Program-made: the position numbers and the translations under genes
Notes under the pieces: model-generated
What the model was told of the DNA's origin: nothing
What the model saw: only the letters and a program-made list of their open reading frames with translations
Database searches by the model: none
In this document: piece after piece, positions 9,437-17,661 of the stretch
Numbering within the stretch: position 1 is the first letter of the stretch
How the letters are laid out: the number at the start of each line of letters is the position of its first letter
Source of the DNA: Micromonospora sp. WMMD1120
GTDB taxonomy: Bacteria; Actinomycetota; Actinomycetes; Mycobacteriales; Micromonosporaceae
Reading direction: 5' to 3'
Assembly: GCF_029626235.1 (NCBI RefSeq)
Contig: NZ_JARUBO010000005.1
Span: forward strand, 2,016,501 to 2,080,500
Length of the DNA stretch: 64,000 bases

Positions 9437-11635
9437 ATGGGCAGCGTCCAGATCGTCACCACGATCCTCGCGGCCGCCATCACCGCCGTGGCGGTGTGGC
9501 TCGCGGCTCGTGCGGTCCTGAAGATGGTGGCAGTCATACGGCTCGGCCAGCCCGCGCCGGAGCGGTTCACCGACAAGATCGCCCGCACCAGGGCCATGCT
9601 CGTCGAGACGGCCGGCCACACCCGGATGTTCAAGTGGGGCGTGGTGGGCGCCGCCCACTGGTTCGTGATGGTCGGCTTCGTCGTGCTGTCGTTGCTGGTG
9701 CTCGAGGCGTACTTCGAGGTGGTCACCACCGAGGGCGGCCTGCCGGTCATCGGGCACTGGACGATCTTCGGTCTGGTCACCGAGATCATCGGGGTGCTGG
9801 GTCTGGTCGGGATTCTGGTGCTGATGGCGATCCGGCTCGCCAACCGACCGACCCGTCCGGGTGGGCGGTCCCGGTTCACCGGGTCGACGATGTGGCAGGG
9901 CTACTTCGTCGAGTGGATCGTGCTGCTGGTCCTGGTCTTCGGGTTCGTGATCCGGGGCTTCAAGGTCGCCACCGACCACTTCGAGTTCCCGTTCTGGGCG
10001 ACCCCGTTCAGCCACGCGGTCGGCGCGGTGCTGCCCGACTGGGAGGACGGGGTTAGCGTCGCCGCGGCCGTCAAGATCATCATCTCGATGACCTGGCTGA
10101 TCGTCATCTCGCTGAATGTCACGATGGGTGTCGCCTGGCACCGCTTCCTGGCGTTCCCCAACATCTTCTTCAAGCGCGAGCCGGCCAAACCGGCGGGCTC
10201 CGGCCTCGGCGCGCTGCGCCCGATGACGAGCCAGGGCAAGCCGCTCGACTTCGAGGAGGCCGACCCGGAGAAGGACCAGTTCGGCGTCGCCCACGTCGAG
10301 CAGTTCAGCTGGAAGGGTCTGCTGGACTTCAGCACCTGCACCGAGTGCGGTCGCTGCCAGTCCCAGTGCCCCGCCTGGAACACCGGCAAGCCGCTCTCAC
10401 CCAAGCTGCTCGTGCTGAGCCTGCGCGACCACGCGTACGCCAAGGCGCCCTACCTGCTGGCCGGCGGCGGCAAGGACCTGACCGGCGAGGAGAAGGCCAC
10501 CCAGGCGCAGCTCGCGCACCTGGACGTGCTGGCCCTGGCCGAGGCGGACAAGCCGTTGATCGGCGCCGCCGAGGAGGGCGGCGTGATCGACCCGGACGTG
10601 CTCTGGTCCTGCACCACCTGCGGCGCCTGCGTCGAGCAGTGCCCGGTGGACATCGAGCACGTCGACCACATCGTCGACATGCGCCGCTACCAGGTGCTGA
10701 TCGAGTCCAGCTTCCCCTCCGAGGCCGGCGTGATGCTGCGCAACCTGGAGAACAAGGGCAACCCGTGGGGCGCGCCGCAGAACACCCGCGAGGACTGGAC
10801 CAAGGGCCTCGACTTCGAGGTGCCCCGGGTCGGTGAGGTGGACGACTTCGAGTACCTGTTCTGGGTCGGTTGCGCCGGTGCGTTCGAGGACCGGGCCAAG
10901 AAGACCACCCGCGCGGTCGCCACGCTGCTCAACGAGGCGGGCGTCTCGTTCGCGATCCTGGGCGAGGGCGAGACCTGCTCGGGCGACCCGGCGCGGCGGA
11001 TCGGCAACGAGTTCGTCTTCCAGATGCTCGCCCAGCAGAACGTGGAGACGCTGAACGAGGCGTTCGACGGCCGGGAGAAGAGCAAGCGGAAGATCGTCGC
11101 GACCTGCCCGCACTGCTTCAACACCCTGGGCAACGAGTACGGCCAACTCGGTGGCGAGTTCGAGGTGGTCCACCACACCCAACTGCTCGCCCACCTGGTC
11201 TCCACCGGCAAGCTCACGCCGGTGCAGCCGGTCGACGGCGGCGTCACCTACCACGATCCCTGCTACCTGGGTCGGCACAACCGGGTCTTCGCCGCTCCCC
11301 GCGAGGTGCTCGGTGACGCCATCGCCGGCGACCTCACCGAGATGCCCCGCAACAGCGAGCGCTCCTTCTGCTGCGGCGCCGGCGGCGCCCGGATGTGGAT
11401 GGAGGAGAAGATCGGCAAGCGGATCAACGTGGACCGCGTCGAGGAGGCCATGGCCACCGGGGCGAAGACGGTCGCGGTCGGTTGCCCGTTCTGCTCGACA
11501 ATGCTCAACGACGGGGTCAACGGCAAGGGTGCCGGCGAGCAGGTCGAGGTGGTCGACGTGGCCAGCGTGCTGCTCCGCTCGGTCAAGCCGGAGCAGCCGC
11601 AGAGCAGCAAGGAGTCCACGCCGGTCGTCGGCTGA
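9437..11635 (+). CDS. etfD: EtfD-like membrane iron-sulfur oxidoreductase (ETF dehydrogenase)
   Basis: This protein most likely passes electrons from the electron-transfer flavoprotein, reduced by acyl-CoA dehydrogenases, to menaquinone. It has 732 residues: an N-terminal NarI-like membrane domain with about five helices in the first 240 residues, then two 4Fe-4S motifs (CTECGRCQSQCP near 301 and CTTCGACVEQCP near 392). Two CCG-type cysteine domains follow (CPHCFN, CYLGRHN and CCGAGGARMW near 645). This is the architecture of mycobacterial Rv0338c/EtfD, also resembling heterodisulfide reductase and GlpC subunits. ATG 9437 follows a GGGGGAGG element. The match in upstream sequence with the acyl-CoA dehydrogenase at 35.7 kb supports a beta-oxidation role. 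The exact physiological donor is inferred. Confidence 0.85.
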   Translation: MGSVQIVTTILAAAITAVAVWLAARAVLKMVAVIRLGQPAPERFTDKIARTRAMLVETAGHTRMFKWGVVGAAHWFVMVGFVVLSLLVLEAYFEVVTTEGGLPVIGHWTIFGLVTEIIGVLGLVGILVLMAIRLANRPTRPGGRSRFTGSTMWQGYFVEWIVLLVLVFGFVIRGFKVATDHFEFPFWATPFSHAVGAVLPDWEDGVSVAAAVKIIISMTWLIVISLNVTMGVAWHRFLAFPNIFFKREPAKPAGSGLGALRPMTSQGKPLDFEEADPEKDQFGVAHVEQFSWKGLLDFSTCTECGRCQSQCPAWNTGKPLSPKLLVLSLRDHAYAKAPYLLAGGGKDLTGEEKATQAQLAHLDVLALAEADKPLIGAAEEGGVIDPDVLWSCTTCGACVEQCPVDIEHVDHIVDMRRYQVLIESSFPSEAGVMLRNLENKGNPWGAPQNTREDWTKGLDFEVPRVGEVDDFEYLFWVGCAGAFEDRAKKTTRAVATLLNEAGVSFAILGEGETCSGDPARRIGNEFVFQMLAQQNVETLNEAFDGREKSKRKIVATCPHCFNTLGNEYGQLGGEFEVVHHTQLLAHLVSTGKLTPVQPVDGGVTYHDPCYLGRHNRVFAAPREVLGDAIAGDLTEMPRNSERSFCCGAGGARMWMEEKIGKRINVDRVEEAMATGAKTVAVGCPFCSTMLNDGVNGKGAGEQVEVVDVASVLLRSVKPEQPQSSKESTPVVG

Positions 11636-11660
11636 GGCGTACACCCGGGTTCTGCGCATC

Positions 11661-11692
11661 GACGGCGGCGGTCCCTGCCGGCCGCCGCCGTC
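11661..11692 (+). terminator. GC-rich hairpin after the etfD-like gene
   Basis: Perfect 11-bp inverted repeat (GACGGCGGCGG with its complement, 10-base loop) about 25 bases after the stop codon. It has no U tract, which is usual for terminators in this genome. Confidence 0.65.
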
Positions 11693-11721
11693 GTGCAAGA
11701 ATCTCGCCGAGGTGAGGCGAC

Positions 11722-13062
11722 ATCGACGGCCTACTCTGGACGACGGCGTTGCCCCTGGTCGGCTTCGTCGCGCTGACCGCGGGCAACGCGTTCTTCGTCG
11801 CGGCCGAGTTCGCCCTGGTCACCGTCGATCGCGCGGAGATCGACCGGCGGGCCGCCGCCGGCGACCAGGCCGCTCTGACGGTACGCAGGGCGCTGCGGGA
11901 ACTCTCCTTCCAACTCTCCGGGGCGCAGCTCGGCATCACCATCACCGCGCTGCTCACCGGTTATCTGGCGGAGCCGGCGCTGGCCCGGGTGTTCGCCCCG
12001 CTGCTGCGCCCGGTGGCCGGGGACGACACCGACCGCTTCACCCCGTTCCTCGCGCTCGCCCTGGCGACCCTGATCTCCATGCTCTTCGGGGAACTCGTGC
12101 CGAAGAACGCCGCGCTGGCCCGGCCCATGCCGGCGGCGCTGGCCACGGCGGGTCCGATGCACACCTTCTCCCGGCTGCTCGGTTGGGTGATCCGCGCGCT
12201 GAACGACTCGGCGAACCGGTTGGTCCGGGCGTTCGGTGTGCAGCCGCAGGAGGAGTTGGCAAGCGCCCGGTCGCCGGAGGAGTTGGGCCTGCTGGCTGCC
12301 ATCTCGGCCCGCGCCGGCGCGTTGCCCACCGACACCGCGATGCTGCTGCGCCGCACCATCCGCTTCGGCGACAAGCGGGCCGCCGAGGCGATGACGCCCC
12401 GGGTGGACGTGGTCGCGCTGCGGGCCACGGCCACCGTGGCCGAGCTGCTCGAAGAGTCCCGGCGCACCGGGCGGACCCGATTCCCGGTGTACGAGGAGAC
12501 GCTGGACCTGGTGACCGGCGTGGCCGGCGTGCCGGACGCGCTGGGCGTGCCGGTGGCCCGCCGGTCGTCCACCCGGGTCTGCTCGGTGGCCCGCGAGCCG
12601 GTGTACGTGCCGGAGAGCCTGAACCTGGACGGCGTCCTGGCCGCACTGAGGGCGGCGGGCGCCGATCTGGCCATCGTCGTCGACGAGTACGGCGGCACCG
12701 ACGGCGTGGTGTCGATCGAGGACCTGGTCGAGGAGTTGGTCGGCGAGATCGCCGACGAGTTCGACCCGGCGAGCGTCGACGACACCGGGCCGGCGGAGCT
12801 GACCGTGCCCGGCGGGGAACGCACGGTGCTCGTCGACGGGATGCTCCGCTCCGACGAGATGACCGAGCAGACCGGTTTCCGGCTCCCCGAGGGGCCGTAC
12901 GAGACGCTTGCCGGCTTCCTGATGGCCCGGCTCGGGCACATCCCGCTGGCGGGCGAGACGGTCGAGGCGGACGGTTGGGAGTTCACAGTGGTGGAGGTGG
13001 AGCGGCACCGGATCGAGCAGGTCCGGGTGCTGCGCCCGGCGGATCCGGACGACGATGGCTGA
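11722..13062 (+). CDS. CNNM/CorC (HlyC-type) membrane protein with CBS domains
   Basis: Members of this family (YfjD, CorB, MpfA, mammalian CNNM) are implicated in Mg2+ export or homeostasis; 'hemolysin' is a historical name. The protein has an N-terminal DUF21/CNNM membrane domain (NAFFVAAEFALV, then about four helices to residue 160), paired CBS domains around 210-340 (DEYGGTDGVVSIEDLVEE) and a complete C-terminal CorC_HlyC domain. The start is a puzzle: a strong GAGGTGAG lies six bases before an ATC codon at 11722, giving the usual N-terminus (IDGLLWTTALP). No ATG, GTG or TTG occurs before TTG 11749, which lacks a ribosome-binding site. I give the ATC start; 11749 is the conservative alternative. 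It overlaps the next paralogue by 8 bases. Confidence 0.85.
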   Translation: MDGLLWTTALPLVGFVALTAGNAFFVAAEFALVTVDRAEIDRRAAAGDQAALTVRRALRELSFQLSGAQLGITITALLTGYLAEPALARVFAPLLRPVAGDDTDRFTPFLALALATLISMLFGELVPKNAALARPMPAALATAGPMHTFSRLLGWVIRALNDSANRLVRAFGVQPQEELASARSPEELGLLAAISARAGALPTDTAMLLRRTIRFGDKRAAEAMTPRVDVVALRATATVAELLEESRRTGRTRFPVYEETLDLVTGVAGVPDALGVPVARRSSTRVCSVAREPVYVPESLNLDGVLAALRAAGADLAIVVDEYGGTDGVVSIEDLVEELVGEIADEFDPASVDDTGPAELTVPGGERTVLVDGMLRSDEMTEQTGFRLPEGPYETLAGFLMARLGHIPLAGETVEADGWEFTVVEVERHRIEQVRVLRPADPDDDG

Positions 13063-14056
13063 GCTGCTGGTGACAGTGCTCCTGCTGCTCGGCAACGGGT
13101 TCTTCGTGGGCAGTGAGTTCGCGCTCATCGCGTCCCGCCGGACGGTGATCGAGCCGCTGGCCGTCGCGTCGAAGCGGGCCCGGTGGGCGCTGTCCGCGAT
13201 GAACCAGATCCCGCTGATGATCGCCGGGGCGCAGCTCGGCATCACGATCTGCTCGTTGGGCCTCGGCGCGATCGCCGAGCCGGCGCTGGCCCATCTGCTG
13301 GAGCCACCCTTCCACGCGGTCGGCCTGCCGGAACGCGCGGTGCATCCGGTGGCCTTCGTCCTGGCCCTGGGCCTTGTGGTGTTTCTGCACACGGTGGTCG
13401 GCGAAATGGTGCCGAAGAACATCACGCTTGCCGGTCCGGAGGTCTCCGCGCTCTGGCTCGGCCCGGCGATGCTGGCCTTCTGCGTGGCCACCAAACCGTT
13501 GTTGCTCGCGATGAAATGGGCGGCCCGTCGCGTGCTGGCGCTCTGGCGGATCGAGGCGTCGGAGTCGGTCAAGACGGTGTTCACCGCCACCGAGTTGGCC
13601 GGGCTGGTCTCCCAGGCGCGTACCGAGGGGTTGCTCGACGAGGAGCAGCACGCGCGGATCACGGGGGCGCTGGCCCTGCACGCGCGGACGGCGGCCGACG
13701 CGCTGCAACAGTGGTCGACGGTGGTGACGGTGGCCGAGGACGTCTCACCGGCGTCGTTGGAGGTGTTGGCGACCCGGACCGGCCGATCCCGCTTCCCCGT
13801 GGTGCAGAGATCCACCCGCCGGGTGTTGGGCTTCGTGCACGTCAAGGACGTGCTCGGGTACGCCGGTCAGGCCCGTCGGTCCCCGGTGCCGGCCCGGGTC
13901 TACCGCCCGCTGGCGGTGGTGCCGCCGGAGCGTACGCTCGCCGATCTGCTGCTGGCGATGCGGCGCGAGCGGCGGCACATGGTGCTGGTCAGCGACGGCC
14001 GGCGGCCTCTCGGTGTCGTCACACTCGATGATGTATTGACCGCAATCGTTGGTTGA
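13055..14056 (+). CDS. Second CNNM/CorC-type membrane protein, lacking the C-terminal CorC domain
   Basis: This 333-residue paralogue of the preceding gene has the same DUF21/CNNM membrane half (GNGFFVGSEFALIASRR; MIAGAQLGITICSLGLG; GEMVPKNITLAGP) and a CBS pair (SRFPVVQRS; VTLDDVLTAIVG). It stops immediately after the second CBS domain, without the CorC_HlyC domain of its partner. The pair overlaps by 8 bases and is therefore co-translated. Tandem CNNM genes of unequal length are common in actinobacteria and may form a heteromer, which is inference. The likely role is divalent-cation transport or homeostasis at the cytoplasmic membrane. Confidence 0.87.
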   Translation: MAELLVTVLLLLGNGFFVGSEFALIASRRTVIEPLAVASKRARWALSAMNQIPLMIAGAQLGITICSLGLGAIAEPALAHLLEPPFHAVGLPERAVHPVAFVLALGLVVFLHTVVGEMVPKNITLAGPEVSALWLGPAMLAFCVATKPLLLAMKWAARRVLALWRIEASESVKTVFTATELAGLVSQARTEGLLDEEQHARITGALALHARTAADALQQWSTVVTVAEDVSPASLEVLATRTGRSRFPVVQRSTRRVLGFVHVKDVLGYAGQARRSPVPARVYRPLAVVPPERTLADLLLAMRRERRHMVLVSDGRRPLGVVTLDDVLTAIVG

Positions 14057-14074
14057 CGAACCAATACCCTTGGT

Positions 14075-14090
14075 GTGCAAGCGGTTGCAC
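14075..14090. promoter_or_regulatory. LacI-family-type operator palindrome
   Basis: GTGCAAGCGGTTGCAC is a 16-base dyad whose core fits the LacI/GalR operator consensus TGNAANCGNTTNCA at every fixed position. It lies 26 bases upstream of the -35 box of the NlpC/P60 gene and just after the CNNM stop. No LacI-type regulator is encoded in the window. Confidence 0.5.
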
Positions 14091-14115
14091 GACAGTGATG
14101 GTTCCGGTGCTCGCC

Positions 14116-14144
14116 TTGATTACCGCTGCGCGCTTCCCTAATGT
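14116..14144 (+). promoter_or_regulatory. Candidate housekeeping promoter of the first NlpC/P60 gene
   Basis: TTGATT (14116-14121) and TAATGT (14139-14144) are separated by 17 bases, a good match to a sigma-A/HrdB promoter. Transcription would start near 14151, leaving a leader of about 78 bases. Confidence 0.5.
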
Positions 14145-14228
14145 GATGCACCGACCGCTGTGGGTCGTCTGCCTCGGCCCTTCCGCACGCGAGGCGCCCG
14201 GCGGTCGGTTGCAAAGGAGTCGGTGCCG

Positions 14229-15236
14229 GTGGCAACCATGCCCCCTCATCGTCACGACCTGAATACTTCTGCTCGGTCCGGTGGTCTGCGCCGCGTCGCC
14301 CACCGTGTGCTCGTCCTGATCGCCGCTGCCGCGGTCGGCGCCGGTCTGCTGGCCGCACCGGCGCACGCCGAGCCCACGGTCGACGAGATCGAGGCGCAGA
14401 TCGACAAGAAGTGGGAGCAGTTGGAGCCCACCATCGAGCAGTACAACAAGGTCCGGGCGCAGCTGAAGGTCAACCGGCAGAAGTCTGCCGACCTGCAGAA
14501 GAAGATCGAGCCGCTGGCGTTGCAGAGCGAGCTGGCGCTCAACCGGGTCGGCGACCTCGCCTCGCGCTACTACATCTCCGGCCCGTCGTACGAGCTCGGC
14601 GCGCTGCTGGTCAGTGCCAAGCCGGACACCCTCACCGAGCAGCTCACCCTCCTCGACCGGCTGGCCTCGCAGGAGCGCAAGCAGGTCGAGGGCGTGCTTG
14701 CCGTGCGGGCCAAGTACGACGTCGAGAAGCAGAAGCTGGACGCGCTCATCGCGACCCAGACGAAGCAGCAGAACGACCTCGCGGCCAAGAAGAAGCAGAT
14801 CGACGCCGAGATCAAGAAGCTCGAGGCATCGATGCCCAAGACCACGGTCAGGACCGCCGGCTGCCCGACCATCAACGGTGTGCTCGCCGTGGCCGCCCAG
14901 AAGGCGATCAGGACCGCCTGCCAGCAGGTCGGCGATCCGTACGTGTGGGGCGCGACCGGCCCGAACTCGTTCGACTGCTCGGGGCTGACCCAGTACGCCT
15001 ACAAGTCGGCCGGGATCTACCTCACCCACCACACCGGTGACCAGTGGAACGAGGGCAAGGCCGTCTCGCGCGCCGACGCCCGCCCCGGTGACCTGGTCTT
15101 CTTCTACTCCGGCCTGAGTCACGTCGGGCTGTACCTGGGTAACAACCAGATGGTGCACGCGCCCCGCGCCGGCAAACCGGTGCAGGTGTCCAGCATCAAC
15201 ACCATGCCGGTCGCCGGGTTCCGCAGACCCGGTTGA
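14229..15236 (+). CDS. Secreted NlpC/P60 peptidoglycan endopeptidase
   Basis: NlpC/P60 enzymes cut peptide stems of peptidoglycan outside the cell. The 335-residue product has a Sec signal peptide (about residues 20-47, ending near APAHA), then a long coiled-coil region (about 50-205). The C-terminal NlpC/P60 domain has the catalytic Cys near 250 (FDCSG), His near 298 (SHVG) and a third His in MVHAP. The layout is that of RipA-like hydrolases, where the coiled coil is regulatory. I chose GTG 14229, nine bases after AAGGAG; GTG 14223 and ATG 14238 are less well spaced. A paralogue lies at 17662. A LacI-type operator and a promoter precede it, but unlike the paralogue it has no c-di-AMP riboswitch. 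Confidence 0.92.
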   Translation: MATMPPHRHDLNTSARSGGLRRVAHRVLVLIAAAAVGAGLLAAPAHAEPTVDEIEAQIDKKWEQLEPTIEQYNKVRAQLKVNRQKSADLQKKIEPLALQSELALNRVGDLASRYYISGPSYELGALLVSAKPDTLTEQLTLLDRLASQERKQVEGVLAVRAKYDVEKQKLDALIATQTKQQNDLAAKKKQIDAEIKKLEASMPKTTVRTAGCPTINGVLAVAAQKAIRTACQQVGDPYVWGATGPNSFDCSGLTQYAYKSAGIYLTHHTGDQWNEGKAVSRADARPGDLVFFYSGLSHVGLYLGNNQMVHAPRAGKPVQVSSINTMPVAGFRRPG

Positions 15237-15253
15237 TCCCACAGCACGCGGCA

Positions 15254-15287
15254 CGACGGCCCCCGGTCACCCGACCGGGGGCCGTCG
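15254..15287. terminator. Bidirectional terminator between NlpC/P60 and the amidase
   Basis: Perfect 15-bp stem (CGACGGCCCCCGGTC and its complement) with a 4-base loop, placed between two convergent stop codons 58 bases apart. Confidence 0.8.
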
Positions 15288-15294
15288 CGTCCGC

Positions 15295-17280
15295 TCAGCG
15301 TGGTGCGCCCACCGGGGACGGCAACAACCGTACGTCGGCGAGGTCGACGTACATGATCCGGTGACCGAACTGGATCTGCGCGTACCGGTTCTCGCCGCGG
15401 ATCACCGTCCAGTCGCCGGGTGACGAGCCGTCGACGGTGCTGGCCCGGTAGTACTCGCCGCCCAGCACCGCGCCGACGGCGTACCGCTGCCCGGCGGCGA
15501 GCGTGTACTGCAACGGCGAGATCGTCTGGTAGGGCACCCCGTCCGGGTACGCCGCCTGCTCGGGGTACGCCCGCCCGTACACCGGGATGGTGGCCTTTCC
15601 GGGTTTCGGCGTGGCCACGACGCCGACGGTCCAGCTCGCCGTCGGCGCGGACGCGGGGTTGTGGAACCAGGCCCGCTGCCCGAGGTACCAGATCGCCGTC
15701 CAGTCGCCCTGCCGCCCGGCGAGCGCGTACGTCTGCCCGGCGGAGGCGCGGGCCCCGTGATCCGACACCTCCATCGTGTTCGGTGTGCCGTCGGGGCGGA
15801 GCGCGACGTCGTTGACCAGCGGCGCGTCCGGCGCGGGTGCGCTCCGCAGCACCACCGCCGAGGACCCGCGCGGCGGGCAGGGCGCACCGGCGGTGACGCA
15901 GCCGGTGAACGCCGGCTGGTTGGTGGCGAAGTCCGGGTCGATCCGCACCAGTCCGGTGGCCGGGGTGCCGGTGTCCAGCCGGGGCGCGTGCAGCAGGTCG
16001 AAGTAGTGCGTCCAGTCCCAGTACGGCCCCGGGTCCCAGTGCATCCCGCGTACCGTCGACGCGACGGTGCCGGGCACGTTGTCGTGCCCGATGATGTGCT
16101 GGCGGTCCAGCGGGATGCCCAACCGCAGCGCGAGGTGCCGGACCAGCTCCGCCGACGTGCGGTACATCGCCTCGGTGTACCAGGTGCCCTGCGCCGCGAA
16201 GCCCTCGTGCTCCAGACCGATCGACTTGGCGTTGACGTACCAGTTGCCGGCGTGCCAGCCGACGTCCTTGGTCCGCACGTGCTGGGCGATGTGCCCGTCG
16301 ACCGAGCGCAGCGAGTAGTGCCAGCTCACGTAGGTCGGGTCCTGGACGAGTTGGAGGGTCGTCGCCCAACTCGCCTCGGTGTCGTGGATGACTATGTACT
16401 CGATCTTCTGCCGGGCGGGCCGGTCGGACAGGTCGTGGTTGCCGTAGTCGCCGTCGCCGAATGCCTCGTAGGGCGCCGGTATCCACTCGCAGGAGATGGT
16501 GCGTGGGCACTCCAGCCCGTCCGGGCGGGCCAGACGGCGCAGGCCCAGCCGGTCCAACCAGGACCGGTCGGGCCGCACCGCGCGAGCCGCCAGGGTGACC
16601 CGCTGGCCGTCGTCGGTCACCCGGGACTCGCCCGCGCCGATGGTGGTGAAGACCTCGTCGGCGAAGGCCGCGGCGGCGTCGGCGCTGTCCGCGCCGGAGT
16701 AGCGGGCCACCGCGCCGTACCAGGCGGCCGGGTCGGTGTCCGTGCCGATCGGCCCACCGACCTCCCGTTGGTACGCCCGCAGCAGCGCGGCGCCACCCCT
16801 GATGTTGAGGGCCGGATCGGTACGCAGCGCGTCGGGCGAGACGCCGGTCAGCGTGGCGGCGGTGTCCACGGTCTGCAACGCGGCGGTGGACGGCGCGGGG
16901 TCGGTCGTCGAGCGGGGCGCGGGGACGCGGGCGGGACGGGAGTCGTCGCCGCGTGGGTCCTCGGTGTCGGTGTCGTGGTGGCCGCGCGGGGGCAGGCTCA
17001 CCACGTGCCGGGCGTCGGTGAGGTGCATGGGGCCGTAGCCGCCGCTGGTGCTCGGCGTGCCGGCGTTGCTGTCCCAGCGTGATTCCAGGTAGGAGACGCC
17101 GAGCAGCACGACGGTCGGCACGCCGTACTCGGCCGACGCGGCGGCGTACTGCTGTTGGCGGTCGGCGGTGGGCGTGGCGGCGGCCGCCGGGCCGGTGGAC
17201 AGCGGCACCGCGCTGGCGGCGGCGACCACGGCGACGGCGAGCAGCGCGCGGGACCGGGTCGACACTGGTGGATGGTGCAT
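15295..17280 (-). CDS. Secreted lysozyme-like plus N-acetylmuramoyl-L-alanine amidase (Amidase_2/PGRP) fusion
   Basis: A bifunctional cell-wall hydrolase of 661 residues. After a signal peptide (cleavage near residue 36) comes a lysozyme-like segment at about 45-150 with a candidate catalytic Glu in SYLESRW and GGYGPMHLTD in place of the usual GLMQI. The zinc amidase domain spans about 290-440: IVIHDTE, the HVRTKDVGWHAGN region, IIGHDNVPGT and the zinc/catalytic end HWDPGPYWDW. The last ~200 residues carry repeated SH3-like modules (WYLGQRAWFHNP), probably wall-binding. ATG 17280 follows AGGGGG; longer upstream frames would cover the promoter. The amidase call is firm; glycosidase activity of the first domain is inferred from fold-level motifs. 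Confidence 0.88.
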   Translation of the reverse strand: MHHPPVSTRSRALLAVAVVAAASAVPLSTGPAAAATPTADRQQQYAAASAEYGVPTVVLLGVSYLESRWDSNAGTPSTSGGYGPMHLTDARHVVSLPPRGHHDTDTEDPRGDDSRPARVPAPRSTTDPAPSTAALQTVDTAATLTGVSPDALRTDPALNIRGGAALLRAYQREVGGPIGTDTDPAAWYGAVARYSGADSADAAAAFADEVFTTIGAGESRVTDDGQRVTLAARAVRPDRSWLDRLGLRRLARPDGLECPRTISCEWIPAPYEAFGDGDYGNHDLSDRPARQKIEYIVIHDTEASWATTLQLVQDPTYVSWHYSLRSVDGHIAQHVRTKDVGWHAGNWYVNAKSIGLEHEGFAAQGTWYTEAMYRTSAELVRHLALRLGIPLDRQHIIGHDNVPGTVASTVRGMHWDPGPYWDWTHYFDLLHAPRLDTGTPATGLVRIDPDFATNQPAFTGCVTAGAPCPPRGSSAVVLRSAPAPDAPLVNDVALRPDGTPNTMEVSDHGARASAGQTYALAGRQGDWTAIWYLGQRAWFHNPASAPTASWTVGVVATPKPGKATIPVYGRAYPEQAAYPDGVPYQTISPLQYTLAAGQRYAVGAVLGGEYYRASTVDGSSPGDWTVIRGENRYAQIQFGHRIMYVDLADVRLLPSPVGAPR

Positions 17281-17435
17281 CGAACCCCCTAGATTCTCGG
17301 ACAGGGTCAGGTCACCATCGCGCCGCGTGGGTCCGTACGTCAATACCTTTCTATTTGGCGAACTGTTCGGGAAAAAACCTTCACGCACCGTTGGTGGCGG
17401 CTGCGATTCAGTACGGAGTGTCACGGCCGCGCGGG

Positions 17436-17465
17436 TTGCGGATCGGTAACGGGCGTCTCTACTCT
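17436..17465 (+). promoter_or_regulatory. Candidate promoter of the riboswitch-NlpC/P60 transcript
   Basis: TTGCGG (17436-17441) and TACTCT (17460-17465) with an 18-base spacer fit an actinobacterial housekeeping promoter. The predicted start near 17472 puts the whole riboswitch on the transcript. Confidence 0.45.
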
Positions 17466-17514
17466 GGTCATTCGTCGGCTCGACAGCAGCTCCGCCCAGC
17501 CCGGGTGGTAACGG

Positions 17515-17640
17515 ACCGACACCGCCGAGTCGTTTCCGAGCGAACCGGGGACCCACCTCCCTCGGGGTGAATCCGCAGCCACTGCGGTAGGGCGCCGACT
17601 TCCCGCCCGAACCCGTCAGCTAACCCGGTAGGCGGTCAGG
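17515..17640 (+). ncRNA. c-di-AMP (ydaO/yuaA) riboswitch
   Basis: This 5' leader has the conserved pieces of the ydaO class in order: GCCGAGTC (17524), CGGGGACCC (17536), GGGGTGAATCCGC (17564), GGTAGGGCGCC (17586) and CCCGAACCCGTCAGCTAACC near 17605, then GGTAGGCGGT. Helix P1 is formed by ACCGCC (17521-17526) and GGCGGT (17631-17636). Riboswitches of this class bind cyclic di-AMP and usually switch off cell-wall hydrolase and osmotic genes in actinomycetes (for example rpfA). Here the ribosome-binding site AAGAAGGAG (17641) directly follows P1, so control may act on translation or by premature termination. Confidence 0.88.
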
Positions 17641-17661
17641 AAGAAGGAGTACGGAACCCCG

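Noticed and set aside
11151..13073. 640-residue rightward frame overlapping etfD and the CNNM gene
   Set aside because: It is out of frame with both conserved genes and consists of Arg/Gly/Pro-rich sequence.
14057..14228. A second c-di-AMP riboswitch before the first NlpC/P60 gene
   Set aside because: None of the ydaO core motifs (GGGGTGAATC, CCCGAACCCGTCAGC) occurs there.
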